A stretch of DNA of 64,000 bases from positions 48,653 to 112,652 of the forward strand of contig JABSOM010000012.1 of the NCBI GenBank assembly GCA_013215945.1, in the 5' to 3' direction. Position 1 is the stretch's first letter. The number at the start of each line of letters is the position of its first letter. The position numbers and the translations under genes were made by a program. Positions 26,425-35,635 of the stretch are shown here, piece after piece. Source of the stretch: Campylobacteraceae bacterium (GTDB lineage: Bacteria; Campylobacterota; Campylobacteria; Campylobacterales; Arcobacteraceae). The notes below the pieces were generated by a model, which was given only the letters and a program-made list of their open reading frames with translations, was not told where the DNA came from and did not search any database.

Positions 26425-26793
26425 TTAATTACCTGAATTATTGGAAATGTCCTGAACAAAAGAAATTTTGTTTCCTTCTTCGTCAATTATTTCTGCCATT
26501 TTGATAACTTCTGGGTACTCTACAATTTTTCCAATGGGCAAATTAGCGTCCAAGAAAACTTTGCACTTTGCTTCTAGGTCATTTACACCAATAACTACTG
26601 TTGTACTGCCTGCACGCTCTAAATCGATTGAAACTTGAATCCACGCGTTTTCTAGAAGTTGCCATTCTGCAATACCTTCCATAGGCACAAGGTCTGGCTC
26701 GCGTTCAAACAACTTTTGATACCACTCAAGGGCAAGCTCGAAGTTCTTTACGGGGAGAACAGAGATAACACTATTAATATTTTTACTAGGCAT
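26425..26793 (-). CDS. VOC-superfamily protein (glyoxalase/bleomycin-resistance fold)
   Basis: A 122-residue single-domain protein with the paired beta-alpha-beta-beta-beta module of the vicinal oxygen chelate fold: VLPVKNFELALEWYQKLF, AEWQLLENAWIQVSID and VIGVNDLEAKCKVFLDAN, ending IDEEGNKISFVQD. The start has AAAGGAAA. The metal ligands of glyoxalase I are not clearly all present (acidic residues in AEWQ and EEGNKI are candidates), so the activity could be binding, isomerisation or resistance. It occupies a single-gene cassette between boundary motifs c and d, and its base composition (for example GCGTTCAAA, CACGCG) is slightly richer in G and C than its neighbours, consistent with separate arrival. 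Confidence 0.83.
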   Translation of the reverse strand: MPSKNINSVISVLPVKNFELALEWYQKLFEREPDLVPMEGIAEWQLLENAWIQVSIDLERAGSTTVVIGVNDLEAKCKVFLDANLPIGKIVEYPEVIKMAEIIDEEGNKISFVQDISNNSGN

Positions 26794-26866
26794 CGTATTT
26801 CCTTTAATAAAATCATATAAGAGATTATATTCTACTCCTTATTAAATATAACTACAAAATATTATT

Positions 26867-26996
26867 GCACGAAGTTCGCAGGACTGTATACATATTTAAG
26901 CACTTAGCAATTAAGCATACTGTCACAGAATTCTAAGACCAAAAGACGCAAAGCTTAATTGTATGAGCTCTTTAAAGAGTAGTTATATTATAAAAA
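26867..26996 (-). repeat. Fragment of the long repeat (R6), interrupted by a palindrome
   Basis: The first bases (GCACGAAGTTCGCAGG) match the middle of R2 (GAGTTCCGCAGG), and the last part (GACGCAAAG, TGTATGAGCTCTTTAAA, AGTTATATTATAA) matches its outer end, but the segment between is replaced by palindrome P1. Motif copy d follows. It looks like a decayed R copy into which P1 was inserted. Confidence 0.6.
26884..26928. repeat. Palindromic element P1
   Basis: CTGTATACATATTTAAGCAC, then TTAGCAATTAAGCATACTGT and CACAG. It shares a loop side of the type TTTAAGCACTT-G-CAATTA and arms with GTATAC/ATAC and GTCAC with two further copies at 28627-28677 and 36057-36094. The arms are imperfect here. 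Confidence 0.5.
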
Positions 26997-27026
26997 AGTG
27001 GAGATTCATTCTTAGGGCTGTGAATT
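26997..27026 (+). repeat. Boundary motif, copy d
   Basis: AGTGGAGATTCATTCTTAGG followed by GCTGTGAATT. It lies between the VOC gene and the cystathionine gamma-synthase-like gene and is preceded by the R-end sequence GAGCTCTTTAAA, like copy b. Confidence 0.7.
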
Positions 27027-27384
27027 TACTTTATTAAAGAGACTTATTTAATCTTTTTAGATATACTGCTCGAGCACATTTATGTGTAACTGTAAGGGCT
27101 GCGGCTGCAACTTTTGCCCTTACTTTTCTCAGACTACTAGAATCAAAAAAATAATAAGCTCAAAATAAAAATATTTATCTTCCTATATTTAAATTATCAT
27201 AAAATTCCGACAAAATAGTTATATTATAAACGGATTTAAAATATAAAATTTAAGCATGATTTTATGAATATATACAATAAGTTTAAGTTTCATTTTCCTA
27301 TAATTTATTTGTAATTTAGATAAATAAATTATTGATTTACTTTAATTTATGAGTATCTCTAAATAATAAAATAAGGTAAATATT
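27027..27384. other. Leader region of the cystathionine gamma-synthase-like gene
   Basis: A 358-base stretch without a gene. It holds a hairpin with an 8-base stem GTAAGGGC/GCCCTTAC (27092-27099 and 27116-27123) whose 16-base loop contains GCGGCTGC, then a very A/T-rich part and AAGGT before the start at 27385. The hairpin is followed by TTTTCTC and could be a weak terminator or leader structure. I do not recognise a known riboswitch. Confidence 0.4.
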
Positions 27385-28560
27385 ATGAAGAAAAGCAAGG
27401 GCACAATTGTAAGGCGAAACAAAATACCAGAAAATGAAGGTATTCCACTTAGTACACCTTTATCTGCATCTGTAATGTATCATTATGAAAATATTGAACA
27501 AGTAAAAGCTTTAAACGAGAAAAAAATTGAAGGCTTTTCTTATGCCCGATATGCAAATCCTAATGCTAAAATTTTAGCAGAAAAGATTTCTTGGTTGGAA
27601 GATGCCAAAGGTGGGTTTATTACCGCTTCTGGTATGTCTGCATTGTCTTGTGTCTTTTTAGCTTTACTAAAAAAAGGGGATACAATAGCTGCTTCAAAAC
27701 AGCTATATGGGCAATCTTTAAAAATGCTTACAAAAATGCTTCCTCGTATGGGTTTTGAAACTAAATTTTTTGATTCTTCTGACCCTAGCACTTTTGCTGA
27801 AGCCATTACCCCCTCAACCAAAATTATTTTAGTAGAAATCGAATCAAACCCTCTACTTAGAATTACCTATTTTGATGAATTGGTAAAAGTAGCGAAAGAA
27901 TCATCTGCTTTAATAATGGTAGACAATACTTTTACAACGCCTTCAGGATATAAACCCTTAAACCATGGTGCTACGTTAGTAATGCATTCTGTTTCAAAAA
28001 TTTTATCAGGACATAGTGATTTAAATTTAGGATATATTGGCTCAAATGACGATAAACTTCTTGAAGATATTGATGAGCTTATTGCAAATTTTGGACTTAA
28101 TTCTAACCCTTTTAATTGTTGGCTAGCTGAGAGAGGATTACATACTTTTGATTTAAGATTTAAAGAAGCACAAAGAAATGCAGCTAAACTGGCAGCTCTT
28201 CTTGAAGATCATCCAAAAATTTCCAAACTCTATTATCCAGGCCTTGCCTCGCATCCTGAACATTTACTGGCAAAAACAATGCTAAAAGGTAATTTTGGCA
28301 CAATAGTTAGTTTTGTATTAAAAGGTGACTATAACAATGTAAATAACTTTCTTAATGCTGCAAAGGATATCCCTTATGGAAGTACATTAGGAGATGTTTC
28401 AACATTAGTAGTTGTACCTTCAATCTCTTCTCATCGCCATTTAACTAAAGAAGAACGACTCGAGCTTGGAATAGAAGATACCTTGATTAGAGTATCTTTG
28501 GGAATAGAAGCCTTTACTTTAATTAAAAGTGATTTTTTAACAGGATTAGAGGAAGCCTAA
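27385..28560 (+). CDS. Cys/Met-metabolism PLP enzyme (cystathionine gamma-synthase/lyase-like)
   Basis: A 391-residue member of the trans-sulfuration enzyme family. Typical parts are the N-terminal substrate loop FSYARYANPNAKILAEKISW, GGFITASGMSALSCVFLALL, LIMVDNTFTTPSGYKPLNHG and the PLP-lysine site Lys205 in VMHSVSKILSGHSDLNLGYI. The C-terminal LTKEERLELGIEDTLIRVSLGIE is also conserved. Such enzymes include cystathionine gamma-synthase, gamma-lyase, O-acetylhomoserine sulfhydrylase and methionine gamma-lyase, and sequence reading cannot separate them; length favours the synthase/lyase group. It is alone on the plus strand inside the island, with motif copy e 14 bases after its stop. Confidence 0.85.
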   Translation: MKKSKGTIVRRNKIPENEGIPLSTPLSASVMYHYENIEQVKALNEKKIEGFSYARYANPNAKILAEKISWLEDAKGGFITASGMSALSCVFLALLKKGDTIAASKQLYGQSLKMLTKMLPRMGFETKFFDSSDPSTFAEAITPSTKIILVEIESNPLLRITYFDELVKVAKESSALIMVDNTFTTPSGYKPLNHGATLVMHSVSKILSGHSDLNLGYIGSNDDKLLEDIDELIANFGLNSNPFNCWLAERGLHTFDLRFKEAQRNAAKLAALLEDHPKISKLYYPGLASHPEHLLAKTMLKGNFGTIVSFVLKGDYNNVNNFLNAAKDIPYGSTLGDVSTLVVVPSISSHRHLTKEERLELGIEDTLIRVSLGIEAFTLIKSDFLTGLEEA

Positions 28561-28574
28561 GTTTTTATCTTAAA

Positions 28575-28604
28575 AGTGGATTTCCTACCCCTGGGGTGTA
28601 ATTT
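28575..28604 (+). repeat. Boundary motif, copy e
   Basis: AGTGGATTTCCTACCCCTGG followed by GGTGTAATTT. This copy lacks the usual AGATT core but keeps both ends. It lies just after the stop of the Cys/Met enzyme gene. Confidence 0.6.
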
Positions 28605-28626
28605 CCATTTTTTATTGGGAAGTTCG

Positions 28627-28677
28627 GGTGACCGTATACCTAATTTAACCACTTTGTCAATTAGGTATACGGTCACC
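28627..28677. repeat. Perfect 19-base palindromic element P2
   Basis: GGTGACCGTATACCTAATT (28627-28645) and its exact reverse complement (28659-28677) enclose a 13-base loop, followed by AGATTTTTTT. It is the best preserved of three related palindromes in the island. The T-run also makes it a strong intrinsic terminator for the upstream gene. Confidence 0.8.
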
Positions 28678-28703
28678 AGATTTTTTTAAAGGGAATTTAA
28701 AGA

Positions 28704-28746
28704 GGACAGGCACCTTTAATTTTTCTGATTTAATGGTGCCTGCCCC
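28704..28746. repeat. REP-like hairpin with GGACAGGCACC ends
   Basis: GGACAGGCACC at the left and GGTGCCTGCCCC at the right are inverted, enclosing an A/T-rich loop. This GACAGGCACC palindrome type is known from REP-like elements moved by Y1 (RAYT) transposases in other bacteria. No such transposase is in the window. Confidence 0.5.
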
Positions 28747-28858
28747 ATTTATTTATTTTAAATAAATTTTCAAGCACATAATCAACCTTACATTTTTGTT
28801 TTTATATGCTCTATTTAGGATCTTAATATCCTCGAGATGTCAATTATTATTATAGTTA

Positions 28859-29884
28859 CTATACTTTACCGGTAGTTAGTAATTCAACTGTTTTCCCATA
28901 TAAATACCCAGTCAATTTTCCAGTTTTTTCAACAATATTATCTCCTGTTTCAATATTCGCTCCATCCGATATATAATCTTTAACAACATCTTTAATTTCC
29001 CCATATAAATCTTTCACAGAATCTTCTCCTTTTTTATTTACTATCCCTTTTAACTTTTTATAAATAGAATTTCTTAGATCATCAGGGAACTCTGCACCTA
29101 ATATATCTTTTAAACCATCTTCCTTTAATGAATTAATTACTTTACTAATATTTGCTTTATTTGCTAATTCAGGGAGAACTTTAACTATTGATTTACTAAA
29201 TAATTCTATAGTCTGTAACTTTTCATTAACCTCTAGTGATTTTTCATTAATTGTATTCATAGTTTCTATAACTTGATTAAGTTTATCTTCATAGTTTAAA
29301 GTTTCTAACTTATATTTAATATATTCTAAATCTTGTTTATATTTTATACTCTCTCTTATTTTTCTATAGTTTTGAATTAAAAGCTTCCAGTATTCATCTA
29401 ATTTTGAATTTTTTATATGTTCAATAAACCTTTCTCTATCAAACCCATTATCTTCTTTTTTAATATGTAAGAATGGAACTAATTTAGGAGAACCTTCTCT
29501 TATTTCTTCTTTTGAATACATTGAAACAATAATAATTGGTATATTAATTAAAAATTGTTCATTGCTATTCATAAATAATTCTATAATTTCTTCACCTGTC
29601 GTCTCTTTTGGATTCTCATCAGAGGTAAGATTTAAATCTAAAAATAATAGGTCAATTTTTTTATCTTTTATTATTGTTTTAAGTTCTCTGAATATGTTTG
29701 AAGATTGATTATTAGTAGCATATTCTCTTATCTTATTACTGAAAGATCGTAATTTAGACTTGTCAGGATATATGTTAAGAGGATCAATATCAAAGTATTC
29801 TAATCCTTTCCTCATTTCAACTATATTATTGAAATTATCATCAACAATTAATATTTTAATATTATTACTTTCCACACTACACAT
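28859..29884 (-). CDS. Receiver-domain protein, partner of the giant kinase-like protein
   Basis: A 341-residue protein. Residues about 8-150 form a receiver domain with Asp15/Asp16 (ILIVDDN), probable phospho-acceptor Asp83 (DLLFLDLNL), Ser121 (IIIVSMYS) and Lys142/143 (LHIKKEDN). A loop of some 25 residues is inserted before the phosphorylation strand. Residues about 160-260 are charged and helical, probably a coiled coil, and the last 90 residues (LKDILGAEFPDDLRNSIYKK onward) are helical and end GKLTGYLYGKTVELLTTGKV; I do not recognise this output region. It is not a standard DNA-binding output. It starts directly after the stop of the 1751-residue gene, whose last codons contain its AGGA ribosome binding site, so the two are coupled. 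It probably receives a phosphate from that protein. Confidence 0.8.
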   Translation of the reverse strand: MCSVESNNIKILIVDDNFNNIVEMRKGLEYFDIDPLNIYPDKSKLRSFSNKIREYATNNQSSNIFRELKTIIKDKKIDLLFLDLNLTSDENPKETTGEEIIELFMNSNEQFLINIPIIIVSMYSKEEIREGSPKLVPFLHIKKEDNGFDRERFIEHIKNSKLDEYWKLLIQNYRKIRESIKYKQDLEYIKYKLETLNYEDKLNQVIETMNTINEKSLEVNEKLQTIELFSKSIVKVLPELANKANISKVINSLKEDGLKDILGAEFPDDLRNSIYKKLKGIVNKKGEDSVKDLYGEIKDVVKDYISDGANIETGDNIVEKTGKLTGYLYGKTVELLTTGKV

Positions 29885-32800
29885 TTATAATCCTTTTATT
29901 ATAATTTTAAAGTCATTATCCATATTGGAATAAGATACTAATTCATGTTTTATTTTATTAAAATATTTATTTATAGACTCTAATCCAATTTTATTTTTTT
30001 TATTAAAATCTTTTTTATTCCTGTTATTTAAAATATTTATACTATTATCAATTGGATCTAAGAAAATTCTAATTATGCAAGTTTCATTATTTAGCAAATT
30101 ATTATATTTTCCGGCATTGTAACAAAGCTCAAAAATAATACTTCTTATATTTTCTACTAACGCCCCTGATATTTTATAACAATCTATATCATTTATGATA
30201 ATTTTATAGTTAATTGTTTCATTAGAAATTTTTGAATTTCCAGAAATATATGCAATGTTTAAAAACTTCAAAATATCTACTCTCATTTCTCTTGCAATCA
30301 TAAAAAAATCTTCTGAATTACTAAAATCAATTTTGTTATCTTTATATCCAATTTGTGCTACTTCAGCTATATATGGTAACCCAAAGGCGTAATCTTTTAA
30401 TTCATTAATATTTATTAATAAACTTTGAAGTTCAGTTTTAAGTATCTCTTTATTATTTCTAATTGGAAAGATATCATGATCGCTAAGTTTTTGAGTTAAC
30501 ATTATTCTAAAATTAAGCATTCCTCCAATATTATGATTATAATTACTAAGATATGAAGAAAGTATTTTTTTCTCTTTTTCACTTTCAACTAACTTCATTT
30601 GAGCTAATATTTTTTCTTGTTTATTGTTTTCTACCTCAATATAGCTTTCAATAATTTTTGCTAACAGTAAATGTTTATGAAAGAAATCTATTATATTATT
30701 TTGAACCATCAATAACTTACGTGAAATTAATAAATGACTATTCAGATCATCATCGTGTTCTATTACTACTATGCCTAAAGGACAATAATCTTGTGTAATC
30801 CTAATATATGTTTTAGAGTTTTTATGAAAATTGCACCAAATATTATATTTATTTTCTCCTTTATCTTTTAATATAATATCGTATTCAGATTTGTCAGAAT
30901 CAATTGTTGCGCCCTTATATATTAAATTCACATTTTCATCTTCATTTTCATCATATTTGTTAAAAATATCTACCAAATTTATATTAGATATATTCTGATT
31001 TGTGTCAATAAAAAAACTTATTTTTTTATTAATAATAATTTCCTTTAAGAAATTTAACATTTCTTTTCTTAAGATTATTAATACATCATTTAGTTCATTA
31101 TTATAATTAATTTCCTTTGACAAAAACTTGTTTTTATATGATTCTAAATATTTTGTGTTTTCAACAAATAGTCCAAATATACGTGAATAATATCCATTAT
31201 ATTGTAGAGGATAATCTTTAAAAAAATCTCTTAATGACATATTAAAATATAGTGATTTTTCTTTACTATAAGATGTAACTACTTTTACCGCAATTGGATA
31301 GATAGTCAATAGTCTTTTATACTTAGAGTATATGCTTACTTTGTATTTTATTCTTTTAGTTAATTTATGATAAAAAGTTATCATTTCAAGAGATATAATA
31401 TAATTTACATTTAGGTAACTAGCTGTTGATATTAAAAAATTGAAATAATCTATATTTGTTTTACTTTTAATTTCATAAAAATTTACAATATTTTCAATGC
31501 AAATAAAATTATTTCTAATATTATTTATTTCCTGTTCTTCAACTATTAAATTTATAGTTGGTGTTTTGACTTTATGTGGTCTAGTTGAAATATCTTCAAT
31601 TATAAAATTCTTTAATTCTTTTATTATATAGAAATGAACAAGTTCTCTAATTTTTTCAATAAATGATATTTTTGGAAATGATAATGTTTTAATAAATGCA
31701 ATTTTTGCTTCAAATTTAATAATCTTTTTTATTTCTTTAGTTAAGCCTGAAGAATTTAAATAATATTCATCAAAATATTTTTCCACATCATTAATGAATA
31801 TACTCATTTCATCCTCAATATCAGTAAAAATAGATATTCTCTTATAAATATGTTCAACAGCATGCATTTTCAAATAGTTTTTAAAATCTTCAACCTGTTC
31901 AATACTTTTATACTCAATTCCTTCAAAAATTTTCAATTCTAAGTTTTCAGCTTTTTTTTCTAACTTATTCTTAATAAATACCAATGATGAACTATCTATT
32001 AAGTTTTTTAAGTTTTTTTCTCTTTCACACAGATAACAATCTTCAAAACCTATCTTAATTGGTTTTATATGAAGTTCAAAAAATGCAAAATAATTATTAT
32101 AGTATTTACTTAAAATAAAAAGTTTTTCATTTTCATCTGTTCTGTCAACCAATGAAAAAATAGATTTAAATTTATCTTCTTTTGAAATATATTTTAAAAT
32201 ATGGTAAAAATATTCTAATGTAGCGCCAGAAGATATTACATCATCAATAAAAAAGAATTCATACTTTTCAGGATTAGCGTTATATTTTATTTTTATTTTT
32301 TCCAAAGAATGTATATTTTGTTCTTTATTAAATAAATTAAATGAATGAATAATGGCATTATTTTCAAATATGATATTATCAATTATTGATATAAAATCAC
32401 TATTAGAATCGTGATTTGAAGACAAAATAACAGGTATTTTACTTTTATCATAACTATTAGATATATATTTTTCACTAAAATAAGATTTAATTTTAGTTAT
32501 ATTATTTTTTAAGAATTGAACTGTTTTAATGTAGTATAAGTAATGATTTCTACCTCGTTTAGTGTGCCCAAACTCTATGGCATTAATCCAAGAAACATTT
32601 TTCTTTTCTATTCTCTTTACTTCTACTTGATATTTAAAAAAATTCTGTATGTTATACTTGTCTTTATCTATTTTGTATAAAGGTTTTTCTATCCCTCCGT
32701 TACAATCGTCACAATTGTCTGCCTTACTTATAATACTATTAATATTCTTTTCAAAGAGAGAAGTCCAATCATATTTTAATTCTTTTTTAAATTCATATTT

Positions 32801-35140
32801 TAATTTAAGAAAACAATAAAAATATGAATTTACATTTTCTATAAATCTTTCTATTTTATCTGGATATACGGTAACAGGTGAAAATATAATAAAAGATTTA
32901 TTCTCATTCGATATTTTAAAGTTCTCATATTGTTCAATATTTTTATTATTAAGATCTTCAATGATAAAAGTAGAAATATCTTTGCTCAATATTGTTTTAA
33001 CAATAGATAAGATTAAGGATGAATATCTTTCAATACCAATAAAGACAATTTTATCAATATTAAAATCATTTTCTATTCTTAATGCTAAATCAAAAGATAT
33101 TCTATTAACCCATGTAGAATCTTCAAAAATATGCTTAAAATAATAAAACTTTTTTAAATGAGAATTATTATTTGTATCTAAATGTATATTTTCATAATTT
33201 GATTTTAATTCAAGATAATTATCAATCATTCCTGTATAGTTTTTTTCTTTATTTTTATATGGTAAAAATAATTCTAAAGGAATAAACAAATCTTTATCTT
33301 TATCTTTATAAAATAAATTTGTATTAACATTAATTTTTTCATCACAGGAAGTATTATTTTTTAAAAAATTTGTTTTATCATAATTGAATGTTTCACATAA
33401 CATATTGTTAATTAAACACATTTGATTTTCAGATTTTCCTCCAATAAACATAGCTCTAGGAAAAGTATTATCTAAAAATAATATATTAGATATCTTCTTT
33501 AAAGAAGAGGTATCCCTATAAATTTCTAAATAGTTAATTTGTTTTTTAATTGGAAAATCAAGTACCACAATATCTTTGATAGAAGTTTCATGTATATAAG
33601 CATAAGAATAAATAGATCTTAAAAAATTACTAATAATATTGCTTTTATCATATTTAAGATATAAAGACATTTCTTCTTTTCTATCTTTCACTATTTCTTT
33701 TGGTAACTCTTTATTTATAAGTTGTGTATAGTTTATTAGTATAAAACTTTTAATTGACTTTTTAATTATTTCTTTATTAATAAAGTGAGTTCTATAATCG
33801 TAAGTATGTACATTTAACACTTCATTTTTAAAAATATCATTCTTAATTTTTGAACCAAAAGGAAAAGATATATGAATATATGTACCTTTTATACATATAC
33901 CCTTTAATTCTGTAACATATACCTTTGCATTTTGAACTACTATATGATATGTATTCATTTTTCTGTGTACATAAACAGTTAATTTGGTTTTATTTTGATT
34001 TTTATGTTTATCTAATTGGGCTAATAGTTTTAGTAAAAGAGGGAATCCAAAATGTTTTTTTATCCTTTTTTTATGAATTGCAAAAATATAATCTAAGCTA
34101 AATATTTTTTCTAAAACTTCTATATTCTTGTTATTCTCTAAATCTTTAATAATACTGTCATACTCTTCAATTGCTTCAGTATTTGATATATTTTCTTCTT
34201 CTTTTTCATCTTTCATAGTTTTTAAATAAGTTTCTAGAAAACCTTCACTATAATCATCACACACTATGAATTCATTTTGTTGATCATGAGAATTTTTATA
34301 AAAAGCGATATGTCCATTTGCAAGTTTATTATTATACTTTGCATGTTTTTGTATATTATCTATCATTTCTAGCAAAATATCTTTAAATCCATTAATTGAA
34401 TCATCTTTATTATCAGTTATAGCTAAATATGTTACAAATATATCTGTAAATAATTTATCATTCTTATCCTTATAAATACCATTTTCTTTTGTTTCTCTTT
34501 GAAGTTTTTTATAAAAATGCTTTCTATTCTCGTTATTTACTAGTTCCTTTTTATTCGTAGTTTTATTCGTTATCCAATAATCTTTTGATATGAAGTCAAT
34601 ATCTATATTATTATTAGTGATTTTAACAATTGGTAAATAATTATATTCTTGTTCTTTTAAGAGAGTTAAATTATTATCTTTATTATTATCATTATTACCT
34701 TTTACAGTTGTATGTAAAAGTATTTTACTTTTTCCTGATTTATTACTTTGCTCAAGTCCATATATAAGAGCTTCCGTATATAGAAGGCCTATTTGCGCAA
34801 TCTCCACTATATCACAATCAATAAACTGTGTTAAATAAGTTAAAATATATTTTTGAACTTTTTCTTCTAAAGATTTTATATCAATTGTTATCTTTATATT
34901 TTGTTCTTTATATCTTTCGTTTATTTCAAAATCATCATATAAATTTAATAGTAAAATAATAAATAGAGGATGAACAAATTCAATAGGGCTTTCTTTAGAA
35001 CTATCAAAAACTATATTTAAGATATTATTCCCTTTATCTGAAATTTGATCTACTATATTAGAAATTATTCTATGATAATTTTGTATTTGTAAATTCTCAC
35101 TATTATTTAAAAGTTTGTTATTAATATTTATTTGCTTCAT
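29885..35140 (-). CDS. Giant GHKL ATPase-phosphoribosyltransferase-histidine kinase fusion, 1751 aa
   Basis: I know no characterised protein with this layout. Residues 1-230 contain a STAS-like start (ILNIVFDSSKESPIEFVHP). Residues about 230-430 resemble a GHKL ATPase: N-box EMIDN (258-262) followed by His266, CDDYSEG (294-300), and the Gly loop KKHFGFPLLL (Gly365). Residues about 690-775 look like a degenerate phosphoribosyltransferase fold (DKIVFIGIERYSSLILSIV), and a second one has an intact PRPP-binding motif FFFIDDVISSGAT (962-974). A CxxC precedes it (810-813) and another follows (1035-1038), a possible zinc site. The C terminus is a kinase core: helix with His1536 (YLSNYNHNIGGML), N-box FELCYNA (Glu1671, Asn1675) and NKIGLESI (1716-1723). 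It has no membrane segment. It is extremely Asn/Lys/Ile-rich. The receiver partner abuts downstream. A sensor of nucleotide stress or a phage-defence regulator is conceivable; function unknown. Confidence 0.8.
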   Translation of the reverse strand: MKQININNKLLNNSENLQIQNYHRIISNIVDQISDKGNNILNIVFDSSKESPIEFVHPLFIILLLNLYDDFEINERYKEQNIKITIDIKSLEEKVQKYILTYLTQFIDCDIVEIAQIGLLYTEALIYGLEQSNKSGKSKILLHTTVKGNNDNNKDNNLTLLKEQEYNYLPIVKITNNNIDIDFISKDYWITNKTTNKKELVNNENRKHFYKKLQRETKENGIYKDKNDKLFTDIFVTYLAITDNKDDSINGFKDILLEMIDNIQKHAKYNNKLANGHIAFYKNSHDQQNEFIVCDDYSEGFLETYLKTMKDEKEEENISNTEAIEEYDSIIKDLENNKNIEVLEKIFSLDYIFAIHKKRIKKHFGFPLLLKLLAQLDKHKNQNKTKLTVYVHRKMNTYHIVVQNAKVYVTELKGICIKGTYIHISFPFGSKIKNDIFKNEVLNVHTYDYRTHFINKEIIKKSIKSFILINYTQLINKELPKEIVKDRKEEMSLYLKYDKSNIISNFLRSIYSYAYIHETSIKDIVVLDFPIKKQINYLEIYRDTSSLKKISNILFLDNTFPRAMFIGGKSENQMCLINNMLCETFNYDKTNFLKNNTSCDEKINVNTNLFYKDKDKDLFIPLELFLPYKNKEKNYTGMIDNYLELKSNYENIHLDTNNNSHLKKFYYFKHIFEDSTWVNRISFDLALRIENDFNIDKIVFIGIERYSSLILSIVKTILSKDISTFIIEDLNNKNIEQYENFKISNENKSFIIFSPVTVYPDKIERFIENVNSYFYCFLKLKYEFKKELKYDWTSLFEKNINSIISKADNCDDCNGGIEKPLYKIDKDKYNIQNFFKYQVEVKRIEKKNVSWINAIEFGHTKRGRNHYLYYIKTVQFLKNNITKIKSYFSEKYISNSYDKSKIPVILSSNHDSNSDFISIIDNIIFENNAIIHSFNLFNKEQNIHSLEKIKIKYNANPEKYEFFFIDDVISSGATLEYFYHILKYISKEDKFKSIFSLVDRTDENEKLFILSKYYNNYFAFFELHIKPIKIGFEDCYLCEREKNLKNLIDSSSLVFIKNKLEKKAENLELKIFEGIEYKSIEQVEDFKNYLKMHAVEHIYKRISIFTDIEDEMSIFINDVEKYFDEYYLNSSGLTKEIKKIIKFEAKIAFIKTLSFPKISFIEKIRELVHFYIIKELKNFIIEDISTRPHKVKTPTINLIVEEQEINNIRNNFICIENIVNFYEIKSKTNIDYFNFLISTASYLNVNYIISLEMITFYHKLTKRIKYKVSIYSKYKRLLTIYPIAVKVVTSYSKEKSLYFNMSLRDFFKDYPLQYNGYYSRIFGLFVENTKYLESYKNKFLSKEINYNNELNDVLIILRKEMLNFLKEIIINKKISFFIDTNQNISNINLVDIFNKYDENEDENVNLIYKGATIDSDKSEYDIILKDKGENKYNIWCNFHKNSKTYIRITQDYCPLGIVVIEHDDDLNSHLLISRKLLMVQNNIIDFFHKHLLLAKIIESYIEVENNKQEKILAQMKLVESEKEKKILSSYLSNYNHNIGGMLNFRIMLTQKLSDHDIFPIRNNKEILKTELQSLLININELKDYAFGLPYIAEVAQIGYKDNKIDFSNSEDFFMIAREMRVDILKFLNIAYISGNSKISNETINYKIIINDIDCYKISGALVENIRSIIFELCYNAGKYNNLLNNETCIIRIFLDPIDNSINILNNRNKKDFNKKNKIGLESINKYFNKIKHELVSYSNMDNDFKIIIKGL

Positions 35141-35635
35141 TTTATTCTCTTTATATCTAAATATTTTTAATATGTTTTTAATATTACTAATTATTTAAAT
35201 TATTATATGCATAATTTATTTTCTTAATCATTCTAGAAAGATTGATTTGATTTTCTCTTTCTTCTAATTATTCACTATTTTTATGTAAACTTTAATCTAA
35301 CTATTTATTCATGGAACACTATGTTCATTTTTTCCATACACCTATTATTAAAAGACACTTTAAATGTCTTTTTATAAACATAATAAGTACCTAAAAACAG
35401 TACTTTATAATTTAAAATAAATTATAGTACTATTTATCTTAAAATTTAAATGTAATTTTACCTCTAGATATAGATGTTATATGGACAACTTGTATCTTTA
35501 ACTATAAAAAAATTTGGTAAATCCACATTATTTTTCTTAAGAAAATATATTAATTTTCATTTATTTTAAAGTATACAAAAAACCTGTCACAGTTTGCGTC
35601 ACAGATTTAACAAATTTTATTATTTCTAATAATTC
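35141..35635. other. Intergenic region upstream of the giant gene
   Basis: About 495 very A/T-rich bases with no open frame of note. On the minus strand TATAAT (plus-strand ATTATA, 35202-35207) lies about 62 bases before the start at 35140 and may be the -10 box of the two-gene operon. AAAGAG stands before the start codon. GTCACAG occurs twice near 35586-35606, resembling an arm of the P palindromes. Confidence 0.4.

Noticed and set aside
26884..28677. Palindromes P1 and P2 as integron attC sites
   Set aside because: The expected GTTRRRY-type core ends are missing, and no integron integrase is in the window.
28859..35140. The giant system as the known Detocs phage-defence system
   Set aside because: Detocs has a separate kinase, regulator and an effector with a nucleoside phosphorylase domain. 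Here a phosphoribosyltransferase lies within the kinase-like protein and only one receiver protein is present.
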